Source: Ypsolopha sequella (lineage: Eukaryota; Arthropoda; Insecta; Lepidoptera; Ypsolophidae). From it: 64,000 bases of DNA. The DNA lies in contig CAKOHE010000081.1 in assembly GCA_934047225.1 (NCBI GenBank), positions 174,340 through 238,339 on the forward strand, written 5' to 3'. Positions 55,401 to 63,335 of the stretch are shown piece after piece. Within the stretch, counting starts at the first letter, position 1. Each line of letters opens with the position of its first letter. The translations under genes were made by a program, and so were the position numbers. The notes under the pieces are model-generated. The model was given only the letters and a program-made list of their open reading frames with translations, was not told the DNA's origin and did no database searches.

Positions 55401-56887
55401 AACTGACGAGGTAAATTTACACGTGACTTGCGGATTTGTAAGTGCTCGTGTACCAAATAACGTCCCAGTTGTTTTAGGAAATGTCGCTTTTCGTTCGTGT
55501 ACCTATCGTTGTTATTAGCCCGATATATTATGTTAGCATTTTTGCCCGATATGTCCAGCATTGCATAGAATTGTTATTATTACGTTCTGATAAGTGGTCC
55601 TCAATGTCAATGTCTGAAGCAGCCTGGGATTCTTCACTGTCGGAATCCGACTCTTCTAGCAACGCCAAATTGTTGCTAGGTCGTTTGACAAAGACATTTT
55701 GACTAAAATCTTAAAAAAGAGCAACATAAAATTAACACTAAACACTAAGTAAGCGAATAAAAGTAAGTCACAAAATCACCGCGCCACCGATGACGCTGGG
55801 TCATATTTACCCGTTTTAATTTAACGCACGTGTATATCGCTGCGCAAGCGGCATTTGCATTGAGCGGTCCAACGGGGCGGGTAGAGGGGAGCTATATCTC
55901 CAGCTACACGAACGCTCGAACCAATAAATGAACGCAAAAAATATATATTAACGTTTAAAATTGCCTCGGGTCAATATGACCCAGCGTCAATGACGCCGGG
56001 TTAATAGAACTTTGGGTTGTGATGAACGCATTTTTTTGAAAAAACTTCTGGGCTGTTGGATGTTATACAACGTGTAACAGAAAGGTGTAACCATATTTGA
56101 AGAGCTTATTCAGTCAATGTTATAGAACAACTTTTACTATGGAGCAAACACTGTATCTCGAAAAAAAATATTTAACTGTTTCATAGACAAATGCCATGCC
56201 GCTCGGCCGAAATGTATGGAAGGGCAGATTTTTTTTTGAGATTTTAGGGTTGGCTCCATAGTAAAAGTTGTTCTATACCATTGACTGAATAAGCTCTTCA
56301 AATATGGTTACACCTTTCTGTTACACCTTGTATATACCAACTGAATAACTTCTAAATAACCTATGTACTTTATTTATGTTACACATTGTAAATCTATATT
56401 TTAAACGTTATTCTGTATGATTAGCAGATGTGGTTTGAGAAAATATAAGCAGATAATTTACAACCTGTATTTGTAAGTCAGTATTATATTTATGTTGCAC
56501 TTTTTTTTTCAGCTACGTGCAGCTATCGATGCTGTTGCTATAACACAAAACAATACTCGAGAAACAAACACTACATTAAGAACAAACAAAAAACCGTCGA
56601 AACTAACAAAAGAAACCATTGAATTCACAAACAAAATTCAAAGCCTTCGGACGAATTTGGAGCAACTCTGCCAAAAAGTTTCGGTCAACAAATGCTATAC
56701 GGCCTGCATATTCGCCGCTACCAGCACTTGTAACGAATCTAAAAAAAAATGTACTAAGTCCAGGAAGAAAAGCTTTCAGAAGTCATGCAAAAAGCAGTGC
56801 AAGTCTTCCTTTATGGGTGCCGACGATTCAGATACGGATTCAGATGATGATGATGAAGATTCAGACGATGAAGACGATGATGAATAA
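46433..56887 (+). CDS. Six-exon gene for a putative secreted acidic/Cys-Lys-rich protein
   Basis: Exons inferred from splice sites and phase: 46433-46486, 46623-47339, 47539-47658, 52196-52387, 53711-53754, 56513-56887. Exon 1 encodes a signal peptide, MWFHLYPCLTFILTSLIS, ending exactly at TCG|GTAAGT. Exon 2 (239 codons) is charged with NGT/NIT glycosylation sites, an acidic SDSE stretch and a degenerate repeat (GNDS.., about 47165-47300). Exons 3-6 add Cys-containing segments. Exon 6 has C-rich, K-rich sequence (CNESKKKCTKSRKKSFQKSC) and the tail DDSDTDSDDDDEDSDDEDDDE before TAA, overlapping an AATAAA. All joints are in phase except inside exon 4. The predicted length is about 500 residues. 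I do not recognise the family. The location is likely extracellular or in the secretory pathway. A partial paralogue lies 3.4 kb downstream. Confidence 0.7.
46623..47339 (+). CDS. Exon 2: large charged exon
   Basis: Acceptor AACTTTCAG ends at 46622 and donor AAG|GTAATA starts at 47340; 717 nt, phase 0 at both ends. It encodes VTITEENGTSTSTVKYDPLY, then a coiled-coil-like KNITQVNKDLRELITFYEAK, SSSDDTSDDYSLIDSDSEVI, and a repetitive GNDSV/GNVSAAG region near the end. Confidence 0.78.
47539..47658 (+). CDS. Exon 3, with GC donor
   Basis: Acceptor TCGATTTCAG ends at 47538. 40 codons end EACAKVIVRKCYK at AAG|GCAAGT, a strong GC-AG donor. If the GC donor is not used, the frame runs to a TAG at 47719-47721. 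The KVIVRKCYK end is similar to the paralogue exon at 60849-60989. Confidence 0.7.
48280..48425. repeat. Foldback repeat in intron 3
   Basis: AGGTTTATAAAGCAAGAGTTTGAA at 48280 pairs with the inverse TTCAAACTCTTTCTTTATAAACCT ending near 48425, with further weaker pairing inside (GACTAAAT/AGTCAT). It is likely a small MITE. Confidence 0.6.
49402..50859 (-). pseudogene. Antisense THAP-domain gene with in-frame stop
   Basis: Three minus-strand exons: 50859-50783, 49850-49655 and 49551-49402, with donors CATCG|GTGAGT and CATTG|GTAACC and acceptors TTTGTTAAAG and CAATTTTAG; phases join. Exon 1 reads MSCAIEGCKSHTGRKENNNE. Exon 2 continues FPKREELKSEWLRRI, then TGA, then PNWAIKKSSHICSKHFTSDS and LLKADALPTLYLPDTDTL. 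This is a C2CH THAP zinc finger (C..C...W...CSKHF...ALPTL), a DNA-binding domain of transposase or regulatory origin. Exon 3 (50 codons with stop) is not recognised. The TGA near 49797 lies inside the finger. It may be a decayed host gene, a captured P-element-like sequence or an error. Confidence 0.68.
52196..52387 (+). CDS. Exon 4, frame interrupted
   Basis: Acceptor AATTTTTAG ends at 52195 and donor ATTC|GTAAGT begins at 52388. In phase 0 the start reads AVTRSLNFVCDKKKCKKGFK, but this frame stops at 52331. The downstream half is open and protein-like in another frame (TGCLESFEAGNDTNKI, EIKPEDNIQIYPLIGSPPI) and is the frame that joins exon 5. At 192 nt the exon is one base short of the length that would connect the phases, so a single-base loss in the A-rich stretch near 52240-52280 (or an assembly error) is the simplest explanation. 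Confidence 0.6.
52505..52638. repeat. Foldback element in intron 4
   Basis: AACACTTACTAAAATAATAATTTCCAGATATA is inverted at the right end (TATATCTGGAAATTATTATTTTAATAAGTGTT) around a ~50-bp loop. It is a small hairpin MITE about 0.1 kb downstream of exon 4. Confidence 0.7.
53160..53460 (+). repeat. RTE/SINE-type relic in intron 4
   Basis: The typical order is CTATACTAATAATAAAGTAGG, TGTCTGTCTGTATGTATGTTTC, CACTCAACGGATTTGAATGC and a GCCGCGGGCGAAACGCTAATAAATAA tail. It is similar to relics at about 35008-35110 and at the left end of the window. The 170-residue minus frame over it is incidental. Confidence 0.65.
53711..53754 (+). CDS. Exon 5, 44-nt microexon
   Basis: Acceptor TATTTTTTACAG ends at 53710 and the donor is AAA|GTGAGT. 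With one base from exon 4 it reads PFSEDFYITCFPSSK, open and ending in phase 0, as exon 6 requires. Confidence 0.68.
54020..54425. repeat. Dispersed repeat, copy 1
   Basis: GAACACCATCATAATAGCTGT-like start, GAGAGAAATACAGACGTCGTTCATGTAA, TCTCGCCATGCTGTTCCTCTTGATGAGA, GATCAAAGCCATCAGGACGT and TTTATATGGTAGCTGA all recur in order at 59190-59615. It has no coding content and is probably an interspersed element of about 400 bp. Confidence 0.65.
54834..56000 (-). mobile_element. piggyBac deletion derivative 2
   Basis: TIRs CCCGGCGCCAATGACG (left) and CCCGGCGTCATTGACG (right, inverted) match at 14 of 16 bases. TTAA flanks the element at 54830-54833 and 56001-56004. Inner GGGTCATAATGACCC/GGGTCAATATGACCC motifs add subterminal symmetry. 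The 1,167-bp element keeps only the N- and C-terminal ends of a minus-strand transposase. It lies in intron 5 of the secreted-protein gene. Its TIR differs from derivative 1, so it is another family. Confidence 0.9.
55181..55690 (-). pseudogene. piggyBac transposase, ends only
   Basis: Minus strand. 55690-55562 encodes the acidic N-terminus (FVKRPSNNLALLEESDSDSE, then AASDIDIEDHLSE). After a frame change the 55561-55181 frame gives the C-terminal region LKQLGRYLVHEHLQIRKSRV, NLPRQLRKRIADFV and a Cys-rich zinc-binding end (CQVCPSKKDKKTSHTCQAC, then CPDHLIPYCNNC). The DDD catalytic core between them has been deleted. The Cys-rich end is the piggyBac C-terminal domain that binds the TIRs and directs nuclear import in characterised elements. 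Confidence 0.85.
56068..56330. mobile_element. TA-flanked MITE, copy 2
   Basis: Same family as 36455-36714. It starts CAACGTGTAACAGAAAGGTG and ends CACCTTTCTGTTACACCTTG, with TA at 56066-56067 and 56331-56332. It lies in intron 5, just 180 bp upstream of exon 6. Confidence 0.87.
56513..56887 (+). CDS. Exon 6: Cys/Lys-rich domain and acidic tail, terminal
   Basis: A long T-tract acceptor (TTTTTTTTTCAG) ends at 56512. 124 codons begin LRAAIDAVAITQNNTRETNT and contain eight Cys between about 56680 and 56810 (LCQKV, NKCYTAC, STCNES, KKCTKS, KSCKKQCKSS). They end in 21 residues almost wholly Asp/Glu/Ser. The stop TAA is part of GAATAAAT, a possible poly(A) signal. Confidence 0.78.
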   Translation, partial: LRAAIDAVAITQNNTRETNTTLRTNKKPSKLTKETIEFTNKIQSLRTNLEQLCQKVSVNKCYTACIFAATSTCNESKKKCTKSRKKSFQKSCKKQCKSSFMGADDSDTDSDDDDEDSDDEDDDE

Positions 56888-57064
56888 ATTATACAATAAC
56901 ATTTTATTGTTGTATGTTCCTCCTTTCAATTTCAGTACTATTGTGCTATTTCAACGACATGGATCCAAGGGTTGTAGTTGGGAAGTCTCGAAATCTAGAG
57001 TAACATACATGGGACGGGACAAATTCTAATTTGGCAGCATTATTGCGACAAAAATATCGGCGAT

Positions 57065-58010
57065 ACATTTATACAAATACAAATACAAATAATTTATTTC
57101 TGTAACTTAATCATAAATATTTTTACAAGTTGTTGGAGTCTCCTTTTAAATAAAGAATATACCTGTCTTAGGAGGCTCCGCTCTTCCACTATTTACATTG
57201 ATAGTATATTATGAAAAAGAAAAGATTCAATACATTTAAATTTTGACAAATTTAAGAATAAGAATGTGGAGGTATGTACTAGTGTGTGAATTATGGTCTG
57301 TGTGAGGGTATGTGGGTGAGTGTAATGTTTGAGAAAAAACCCTGTAAAACTCTAGTCCTTCGACCAAGGTCTTGGCATCAGATTTAGTTTATCTACTAGG
57401 AGGTGAGGGTTAATGTATGTGTATGTGTGTGTGCGGGCTTGTATAGTGAGGGTGTGTAAGCGGTGCAAGTGCTATTTACTGCAAGAATGTTTAGAATGGA
57501 TTGTGTTTCTTTATTATCTATGTATTTATATGTAGTATATATGTAGTAATATGTAAAAAATGTAAACCAATATATTTTAAGGTATTTCGTAGATGTAATA
57601 AATATATGTATTAATAAATTTTGCCAGGAATTTGCAACAAGGTTTCAACTTGCTCATAACTGTTTGTTTTTAACCATTTTGTTACAGACTTTTTACATTC
57701 ATAGCTATTCATGGGGTAGATATTTATGTATTTATTGACTAAGTTATATAAATGCGCAGATTGTTTGAGATATTGTCTACTAGCATAAACAGATTTAGCA
57801 GAAAGTACCGGTGCCACATTATCTTTCCTCCTTTTGTTAAGGATACAGGGATCATATGGTAAAGATTTGTGCAGTTTTAAAACAGCGTTCAAAACATAAA
57901 GTTTTCTAATTGTTAGTAAATCACACAAATTGTATAGGTCTTCAGTAGGAAATCTGAACGGTTTAAAATACATAACTTTCAGTAGTGACCGTTGTGCCCT
58001 CTCCAATTCA
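57065..58010 (-). pseudogene. CR1-like LINE 3' fragment
   Basis: The minus-strand frame 58006-57611 reads ERAQRSLLKVMYFKPFRFPT, YNLCDLLTIRKLYVLNAVLK, LPYDPCILNKRRKDN and YNLVNKYINIYPMNSYECKK. It is clearly related to the C-terminal part of the LINE at 29869-30513 (ERAQRILLKVMCFKKLRFPT and so on). A GT-rich 3' UTR and an ATACAAATACAAATACAAAT tail at about 57074 mark its 3' end. It is 5'-truncated next to the 58-kb tandem array. Confidence 0.83.
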
Positions 58011-58034
58011 AGGAATTTTTCTTTAGTATTTATT

Positions 58035-59005
58035 AAGGTTAAACGTTTATTAAGCTGAAACTTTGCACAAATGTAGTTCTAAACCTGGAATAGGACATAG
58101 GCTACTTTTTATCCCATAAATCAGTTCCCATTGGAAGGCAATGGGGTGTCAAGTTCCTATAGAAAAGTGATGTAATGTTACTCCTTCACGCTGTATCTAC
58201 TGAAGCGATTGGGCTGAAACTTTGCACAAATGTTGTTCTAGACCTAGAATAATCAGTTCCCATAGGATGGCAACGGGGTGTCAAGTTCCTATAGAAAAGT
58301 GATGTAATGTTACTCCTTCACGCTGTATCTACTGAAGCGATTGGGCTGAAACTTTGCACAAATGTTGTTCTAGACCTGGAATAGGACATAGGCTACTTTT
58401 TATCCCATAAATCAGTTCCCATTGGAAGGCAATGGGGTGTCAAGTTCCTATAGAAAAGTGATGTAATGTTACTCCTTCACGCTGTATCTACTGAAGCGAT
58501 TGGGCTGAAACTTTGCACAAATGTTGTTCTAGACCTAGAATAATCAGTTCCCATAGGATGGCAACGGGGTGTCAAGTTCCTATAGAAAAGTGATGTAATG
58601 TTACTCCTTCACGCTGTATCTACTGAAGCGATTGGGCTGAAATTTTGCACAAATGTTTTTCTAGACCTGGAATAGGACATAGGCTACTTTTTATCCCATA
58701 AATCAGTTCCCATTGGAAGGCAATGGGGTGTCAAGTTCCTATAGAAAAGTGATGTAATGTTACTCCTTCACGCTGTATCTACTGAAGCGATTGGGCTGAA
58801 ACTTTGCACAAATGTTGTTCTAGACCTAGAATAATCAGTTCCCATAGGATGGCAACGGGGTGTCAAGTTCCTATAGAAAAGTGATGTAATGTTACTCCTT
58901 CACGCTGTATCTACTGAAGCGATTGTGCTGAAATTTTGCACAAATGTTGTTCTAGACCTGGAATAGGGTATATACTACTTTTTATCCCATAAATCAGTTC
59001 CCATG
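58035..59005. repeat. Alternating 132/159-bp tandem array (291-bp dimer)
   Basis: The landmark CTGTATCTACTGAAGCGATT occurs at 58191, 58323, 58482, 58614, 58773 and 58905, giving spacings of 132, 159, 132, 159 and 132. The long type has GGAATAGGACATAGGCTACTTTTTATCCC; the short type lacks that block and reads AGAATAATCAGTTCCCATAGG. About three 291-bp dimers are present. The unit resembles the 3' region of RTE-type LINE/SINE copies (GGGCTGAAACTTTGCACA). Confidence 0.9.
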
Positions 59006-59189
59006 GGAACAAGAAATAGTATCGTTCAGAGACGCCGCTCGGCCTTTAGCGTCGCCAAACATATACTTTACTAGGGGATTAAATCAGTTTTCAAAGACCG
59101 CCTAAGACACATTAGCAGAGTATTAATTCAGAAAACAAAAAATTGTTTAGTTATTATTTATCTAATGACGCCTCTTTACAGCACAAAAA

Positions 59190-59615
59190 GAAAAAAATGA
59201 TAGAACACCATCATATTAGCTGTGAGGATATCGTAAATATTGCTTCGTTTTTACCATAGACTAATAAATACAAGGTTTTTACGCAGTTTAGCAAGTTGTA
59301 TAACTTTTATCTATACTGGAAACGAAAAAAGAGAGAAATATAGACGTCGTTCATGTAAGGAAGACACTTTTCTATAAATAAACAGTTACCGTTTCATGAA
59401 AACAGTTTTTACCTGAAACCATTTCACAAATTCGTTGCTTTTTTAATATCTCGCCATCTTGCACCTCTTGATGAGAGATGAGTCGGAGTACGGTGTGGGG
59501 GGAAGGAAAACGTATATAAATATGTGTACAAAGTTTCATTGAGATCAAAGCCATCAGGACGTCACAAACACCTAAAACATTTATATGGCAGCTGAACGGG
59601 ATGGCCCAACTTAAG
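59190..59615. repeat. Dispersed repeat, copy 2
   Basis: Collinear with 54020-54425 but with a 20-30 bp difference in the middle and many substitutions. It lies between the secreted-protein gene and its paralogue. 59616-60304 holds no gene that I can support. Confidence 0.6.
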
Positions 59616-60304
59616 GCGTATGACCACGCTAAATGAGAAACTCGATGTGTGTCGGTACTATCAACGGAAACGACATTGAAATAATGTTCATTTCAGCGTG
59701 CCTGGAAAAGTGGCTGTTATGACAACCACTGCGTCTCCGGCTAGCGCAAAATAGGAGAAAATAATACTTTTCACATGGACGCCATGAACGGAAAAAAAAT
59801 TTTGAACTTAAATTTTTTAGATCTAAAAACTTCCTTTAATTTGGTGAAATAATAATTAAAATCGCTTTAGGCGTTTGGAAGGAGTAAGAGAATTCTTGTG
59901 GTAATCATGTGAAACTTTCGATTACTTTCGATTTTTTTTGTCAAAACTTACAATAGAAAAACAGTTTATGAAACTTAAAATTTATTTTTGACTCTATAAT
60001 GCCTCTCATATATTTTTATGAAAGTTTTTGGACCCCCCGTGTGGGAGGAGTAGGCCTTCAAAGACAGGTCCAAATTGCAGTTGGCGTATCCATTCGCCTT
60101 AAGATACTTCTGCATAATACAAACATTTAATAAAACAAAATGAATTATAAAATTTTATTCATTCCGCTCGCCATCCAGCCGTAGAAAGTAGAAATGCAAG
60201 TATTAATTAAACTAGTACAATCGTAAAATCTATTTTTCATACCATAGGTAAGTTAATAAAAATCGATTTGTAAGTATGTTTGCAATAACCTTGTTTTCTT
60301 TCAA

Positions 60305-60989
60305 ATGTATTTTAAATATTGGGTTTATTCAGCAGTTATTTTAACAACAACCTTAAAATTGGTAATATTATTATTCAACGTCAGATTATTGTCAAAGTTT
60401 TTACGTTTTCAAGTTTTTTCGGAGTGTTTAGTTTTATGGGAATTTCTCGTAGATTATGCGTCCCTTGGAAAGTTTTATCCTGCTCTAATCAAATGCCGCA
60501 CACGCAAAACTTCAGTTATTGTGAAATCGTGGCTACATTATGACATTAACCATAATTTCTTTATGTAATAAAGATGGTTTTTTCTTGTTAGTATCTGCGT
60601 GTGTTGGTTTCGTTTCAATCGGTTTTGAAACATGGAAACTGAATCGCTTTTATCGAGAAATTCATCCTTCTTTAAAAGTTATATAATTAATAAAAGATTG
60701 ATAGTATGTTTATTTTTAAAGTGTAATTGCCTTGAGTCACAAAACACGCCAAATTTTTTTCAAATTTTTACCCTCTACAAACTGATGTTTAGCATTGTGG
60801 GGCGGAATTGGTGCGTCAGATTCAAATAATAAAACTGCACCATTTCAGGAAGTTGCACAAACTGCCGACGTATTCGAAGAACTAAAAGAGTTTATGCCAG
60901 CTGTTATAGCAGAAGTTACACCAACTGCTAAAGTAGTCGACGAACTTCAAGAGGCCTGCTTGAAACTGGTTATGAAAAAATCTTTCAGG
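60305..60989 (+). CDS. Partial paralogue of the secreted-protein gene (exons only)
   Basis: 60305-60361 encodes a signal-peptide-like MYFKYWVYSAVILTTTLKL ending in phase 0 at TTG|GTAATA. 60849-60989 (acceptor CATTTCAG, donor AGG|GTCTGT, phase 0 at both ends) encodes EVAQTADVFEELKEFMPAVI, then AEVTPTAKVVDELQ, then EACLKLVMKKSFR. The last segment resembles exon 3 of the upstream gene (AEACAKVIVRKCYK). Shared order, phase and exon size class suggest tandem duplication. No match to the large exon 2 lies between, so that exon is missing, highly diverged or undetected. Later exons were not found before the LINE at 61.6 kb and may lie outside the window. Confidence 0.5.
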
Positions 60990-61003
60990 GTCTGTTATTT
61001 TTG

Positions 61004-61580
61004 AAGCGAATGCTTCTTTTTTACGCCTCAGATAGATAGGGGGTCCAAGTCAGAATTTGTACATTACTTCCGCAGTGGCGGTTTTCCAAGGGAGGCAACG
61101 TAGGCAGCGCCTCACCTTAAAAAAAAAACCGAATACTTACTATGCATATCTACTAGGTACCTACATCATAATAAACTTAGTGTACAGTACAATAATTCTC
61201 TATGGAATAAACTATAGTATAAAAACTACTCCAAAATAGGATATCCCGAGTCCCGAGCATTGAGGCACCGAGAAACCCTTTTTATTTTACCACGCGACCG
61301 TCCTTCCGCGGCTTATATGCACGCGAGGCGCAAACTCTGAGCACTTGCACTGGTTTCGAGAAATCTTAAAAAAAAAAACAAAACTATGTATGTCCCCCCC
61401 TATCTCCAAAAAAAATATGAAAAAAATCATGGTAATATGTGTTTACGTAAAGATTACAGGAAAAATAAAGCGGTTGAGAAATTCACAAAAAAAAATGACA
61501 AAATTAAATTTATCATCCACAATACGGAACCCTAGGTATGCGAGTCTGACTCGCACTTGGCCGGTTTTTTCCTATTGGCG
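61004..61580. other. Non-coding repeats
   Basis: About 61060-61110 (GGCGGTTTTCCAAGGGAGGCAA) and about 61525-61570 (CGGAACCCTAGG...GAGTCTGACTCGCACTTGG) are short dispersed repeat motifs. I see no gene. Confidence 0.45.
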
Positions 61581-61582
61581 AT

Positions 61583-61617
<35 letters not shown>

Positions 61618-62071
61618 TTATTTATACAGCATTACAGATAGAAATCCATTGCACTGTATAATTAAGTTTTTACAAATACAAATAAAAACATTCACACAAA
61701 CCTATAGTTTACACATAAAATTAAAATTCAACATAATATGGCAAAACAGAACAATTTACCTAACAGTTTAAATGTAGGGACATAGTCAGAGAAGACATAG
61801 TCAGAGGTCGCTAGTATAATTTAAATATAAAGTGGAGCAGTTACCAAGTAATGTGTTTTATTGACAAGATAAAATTTTATTTGCTTAAACATGCGTTTTA
61901 AATACATATAGGTGTTATTACATCTTTTTATTATTGGATACAGCACATTTTACCATAATATATAGTATGCAAATATTGACTCTCAAGAACTAACATGCTA
62001 TAACAGAAGAAAATTTATTTATCATGTATTATCATTATTATATATCCTATTTATTATTATTATTATAAAAT

Positions 62072-62365
62072 TCATTCACAACCACATTCATTCAAATAAT
62101 CTTTGACGTCGTAATAACATTTTTCTAGAAGCCATTTGTGTATCTTCTTTTTAAATGTTTTTATGGGCAAACTTTTAAATTCTAATGGCAGTTTATTAAA
62201 TATTTTTATGGCCATGTAAGAAACATTATTTTTATATATATCCAATTTACATTGAGGCGTATACAGCTTATCTTTATACCTTGTTTGCTTTTCATAAGCG
62301 TTTGAATTTTTTACAAAATAGCCCTTATGTTGTGCCACAAACAAACAAACCTCTTTAATGTACAT
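62072..62365 (-). pseudogene. CR1-like LINE, RT C-terminal tail
   Basis: MYIKEVCLFVAQHKGYF, then YEKQTRYKDKLYTPQCKLDIYK, then NNVSYMAIKIFNKLPLEFKS and TFKKKIHKWLLEKCYYDVKDYL. This is the domain after the RT thumb in CR1-type LINEs, where a K-x-F-N-x-LP pattern is typical. It ends at TAG/TGA near 62072. Confidence 0.75.
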
Positions 62366-62393
62366 GCACGGCAGAGGTAGGATATTTAATTTT

Positions 62394-63335
62394 TTAAAAA
62401 GTTTTTAAAAAATTATTCATTTTTACTTTTATGACGGGAAAGCACAATTCATAAAACAGGGTTACAAGATTTTGGAATTCATTGTATGCGTCCTCAACGT
62501 TTTCGTTGTTGTATACCTCGGAAAAACTAAGAGCAGCCATGCATCCATAAAATTTACGGATATTATCATGATTATAATCTCTCCTGTATTCAAACCAGTC
62601 AGAGAAGATTTTTTTACTGTTAATTTTAAGAGATAAAGTTTGGGCCGTGTGATCTGAGAGTACTAAGTTGTGTACCTCACCCTTAGCACTGCGATCGTTG
62701 CTGGCAAATTGATCAAGACAAGATTTATTCCGGGTTGGTTTATTAATATGTATGTGTAGATTATAGTTTTTGAGAATACTTATAAGTGATGCCGAAAATT
62801 TATCTTGTGTTAATGTGTTTATATTCCAGTCCCCGCAGACAACAATCTTTTTTCTTGTTTTATCTTTGGTTAGGGAATGTAACATTACGTCTAAACGGCT
62901 AAAGAAGTTTTCAATACGTTTTTTATGTGTTCCAGGCACTCTATAAATACATATAACAATTAAATTCAAATCAATAATTTCAACACCACAACTTTCAAAG
63001 TCAGTTAAACAACCTAACTTATCACTTATGTCTAAGATTTTAGATTGCATATCATTTTTTATTAAGATACAAGATCCACCCTTTTTCTTATTTCGACAAA
63101 AGGACGCTACTAATTTATAATTTTCTAATTTCATGTTACTTTCTGAACCTTTTTTTATATTTGTTTCTGTAAGACAAATTACGTCTACATCTGTTCCCTT
63201 AAGTACGGCATCAGAAATATTTACTTGTAGTTTATCTATTTTATTAAGTGCTCCCGCTATGTTTTGGTGAAATATATTTAACTGTGAACTATCCTTCAGT
63301 TGTCGATTCACCTGTTGGTGTAGGCTGCTTTTCAC
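62394..63335 (-). CDS. CR1-like LINE, APE endonuclease
   Basis: The 313-codon frame shows LNIFHQNIAGALNKIDKLQV, VDVICLTETNI (catalytic Glu), GGSCILIKND, LIVICIYRVPG, IVVCGDWNINTL (GDxN), NKSCLDQFASND and VLSDHTAQTL (SDH). It then has FSEVYNNENVEDAYNEFQNL, the start of the linker to RT, and ends in FLKTF. The endonuclease residues look intact; the partner RT is deleted. Its N-terminus overlaps the end of ORF1 in another frame. Confidence 0.85.
   Translation of the reverse strand: MKSSLHQQVNRQLKDSSQLNIFHQNIAGALNKIDKLQVNISDAVLKGTDVDVICLTETNIKKGSESNMKLENYKLVASFCRNKKKGGSCILIKNDMQSKILDISDKLGCLTDFESCGVEIIDLNLIVICIYRVPGTHKKRIENFFSRLDVMLHSLTKDKTRKKIVVCGDWNINTLTQDKFSASLISILKNYNLHIHINKPTRNKSCLDQFASNDRSAKGEVHNLVLSDHTAQTLSLKINSKKIFSDWFEYRRDYNHDNIRKFYGCMAALSFSEVYNNENVEDAYNEFQNLVTLFYELCFPVIKVKMNNFLKTF

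Noticed and set aside
60305..60568. 87-codon continuous frame at 60305
   Set aside because: Only the first 19 codons, before a donor site, look like a signal peptide; the rest lacks support and is probably intron.
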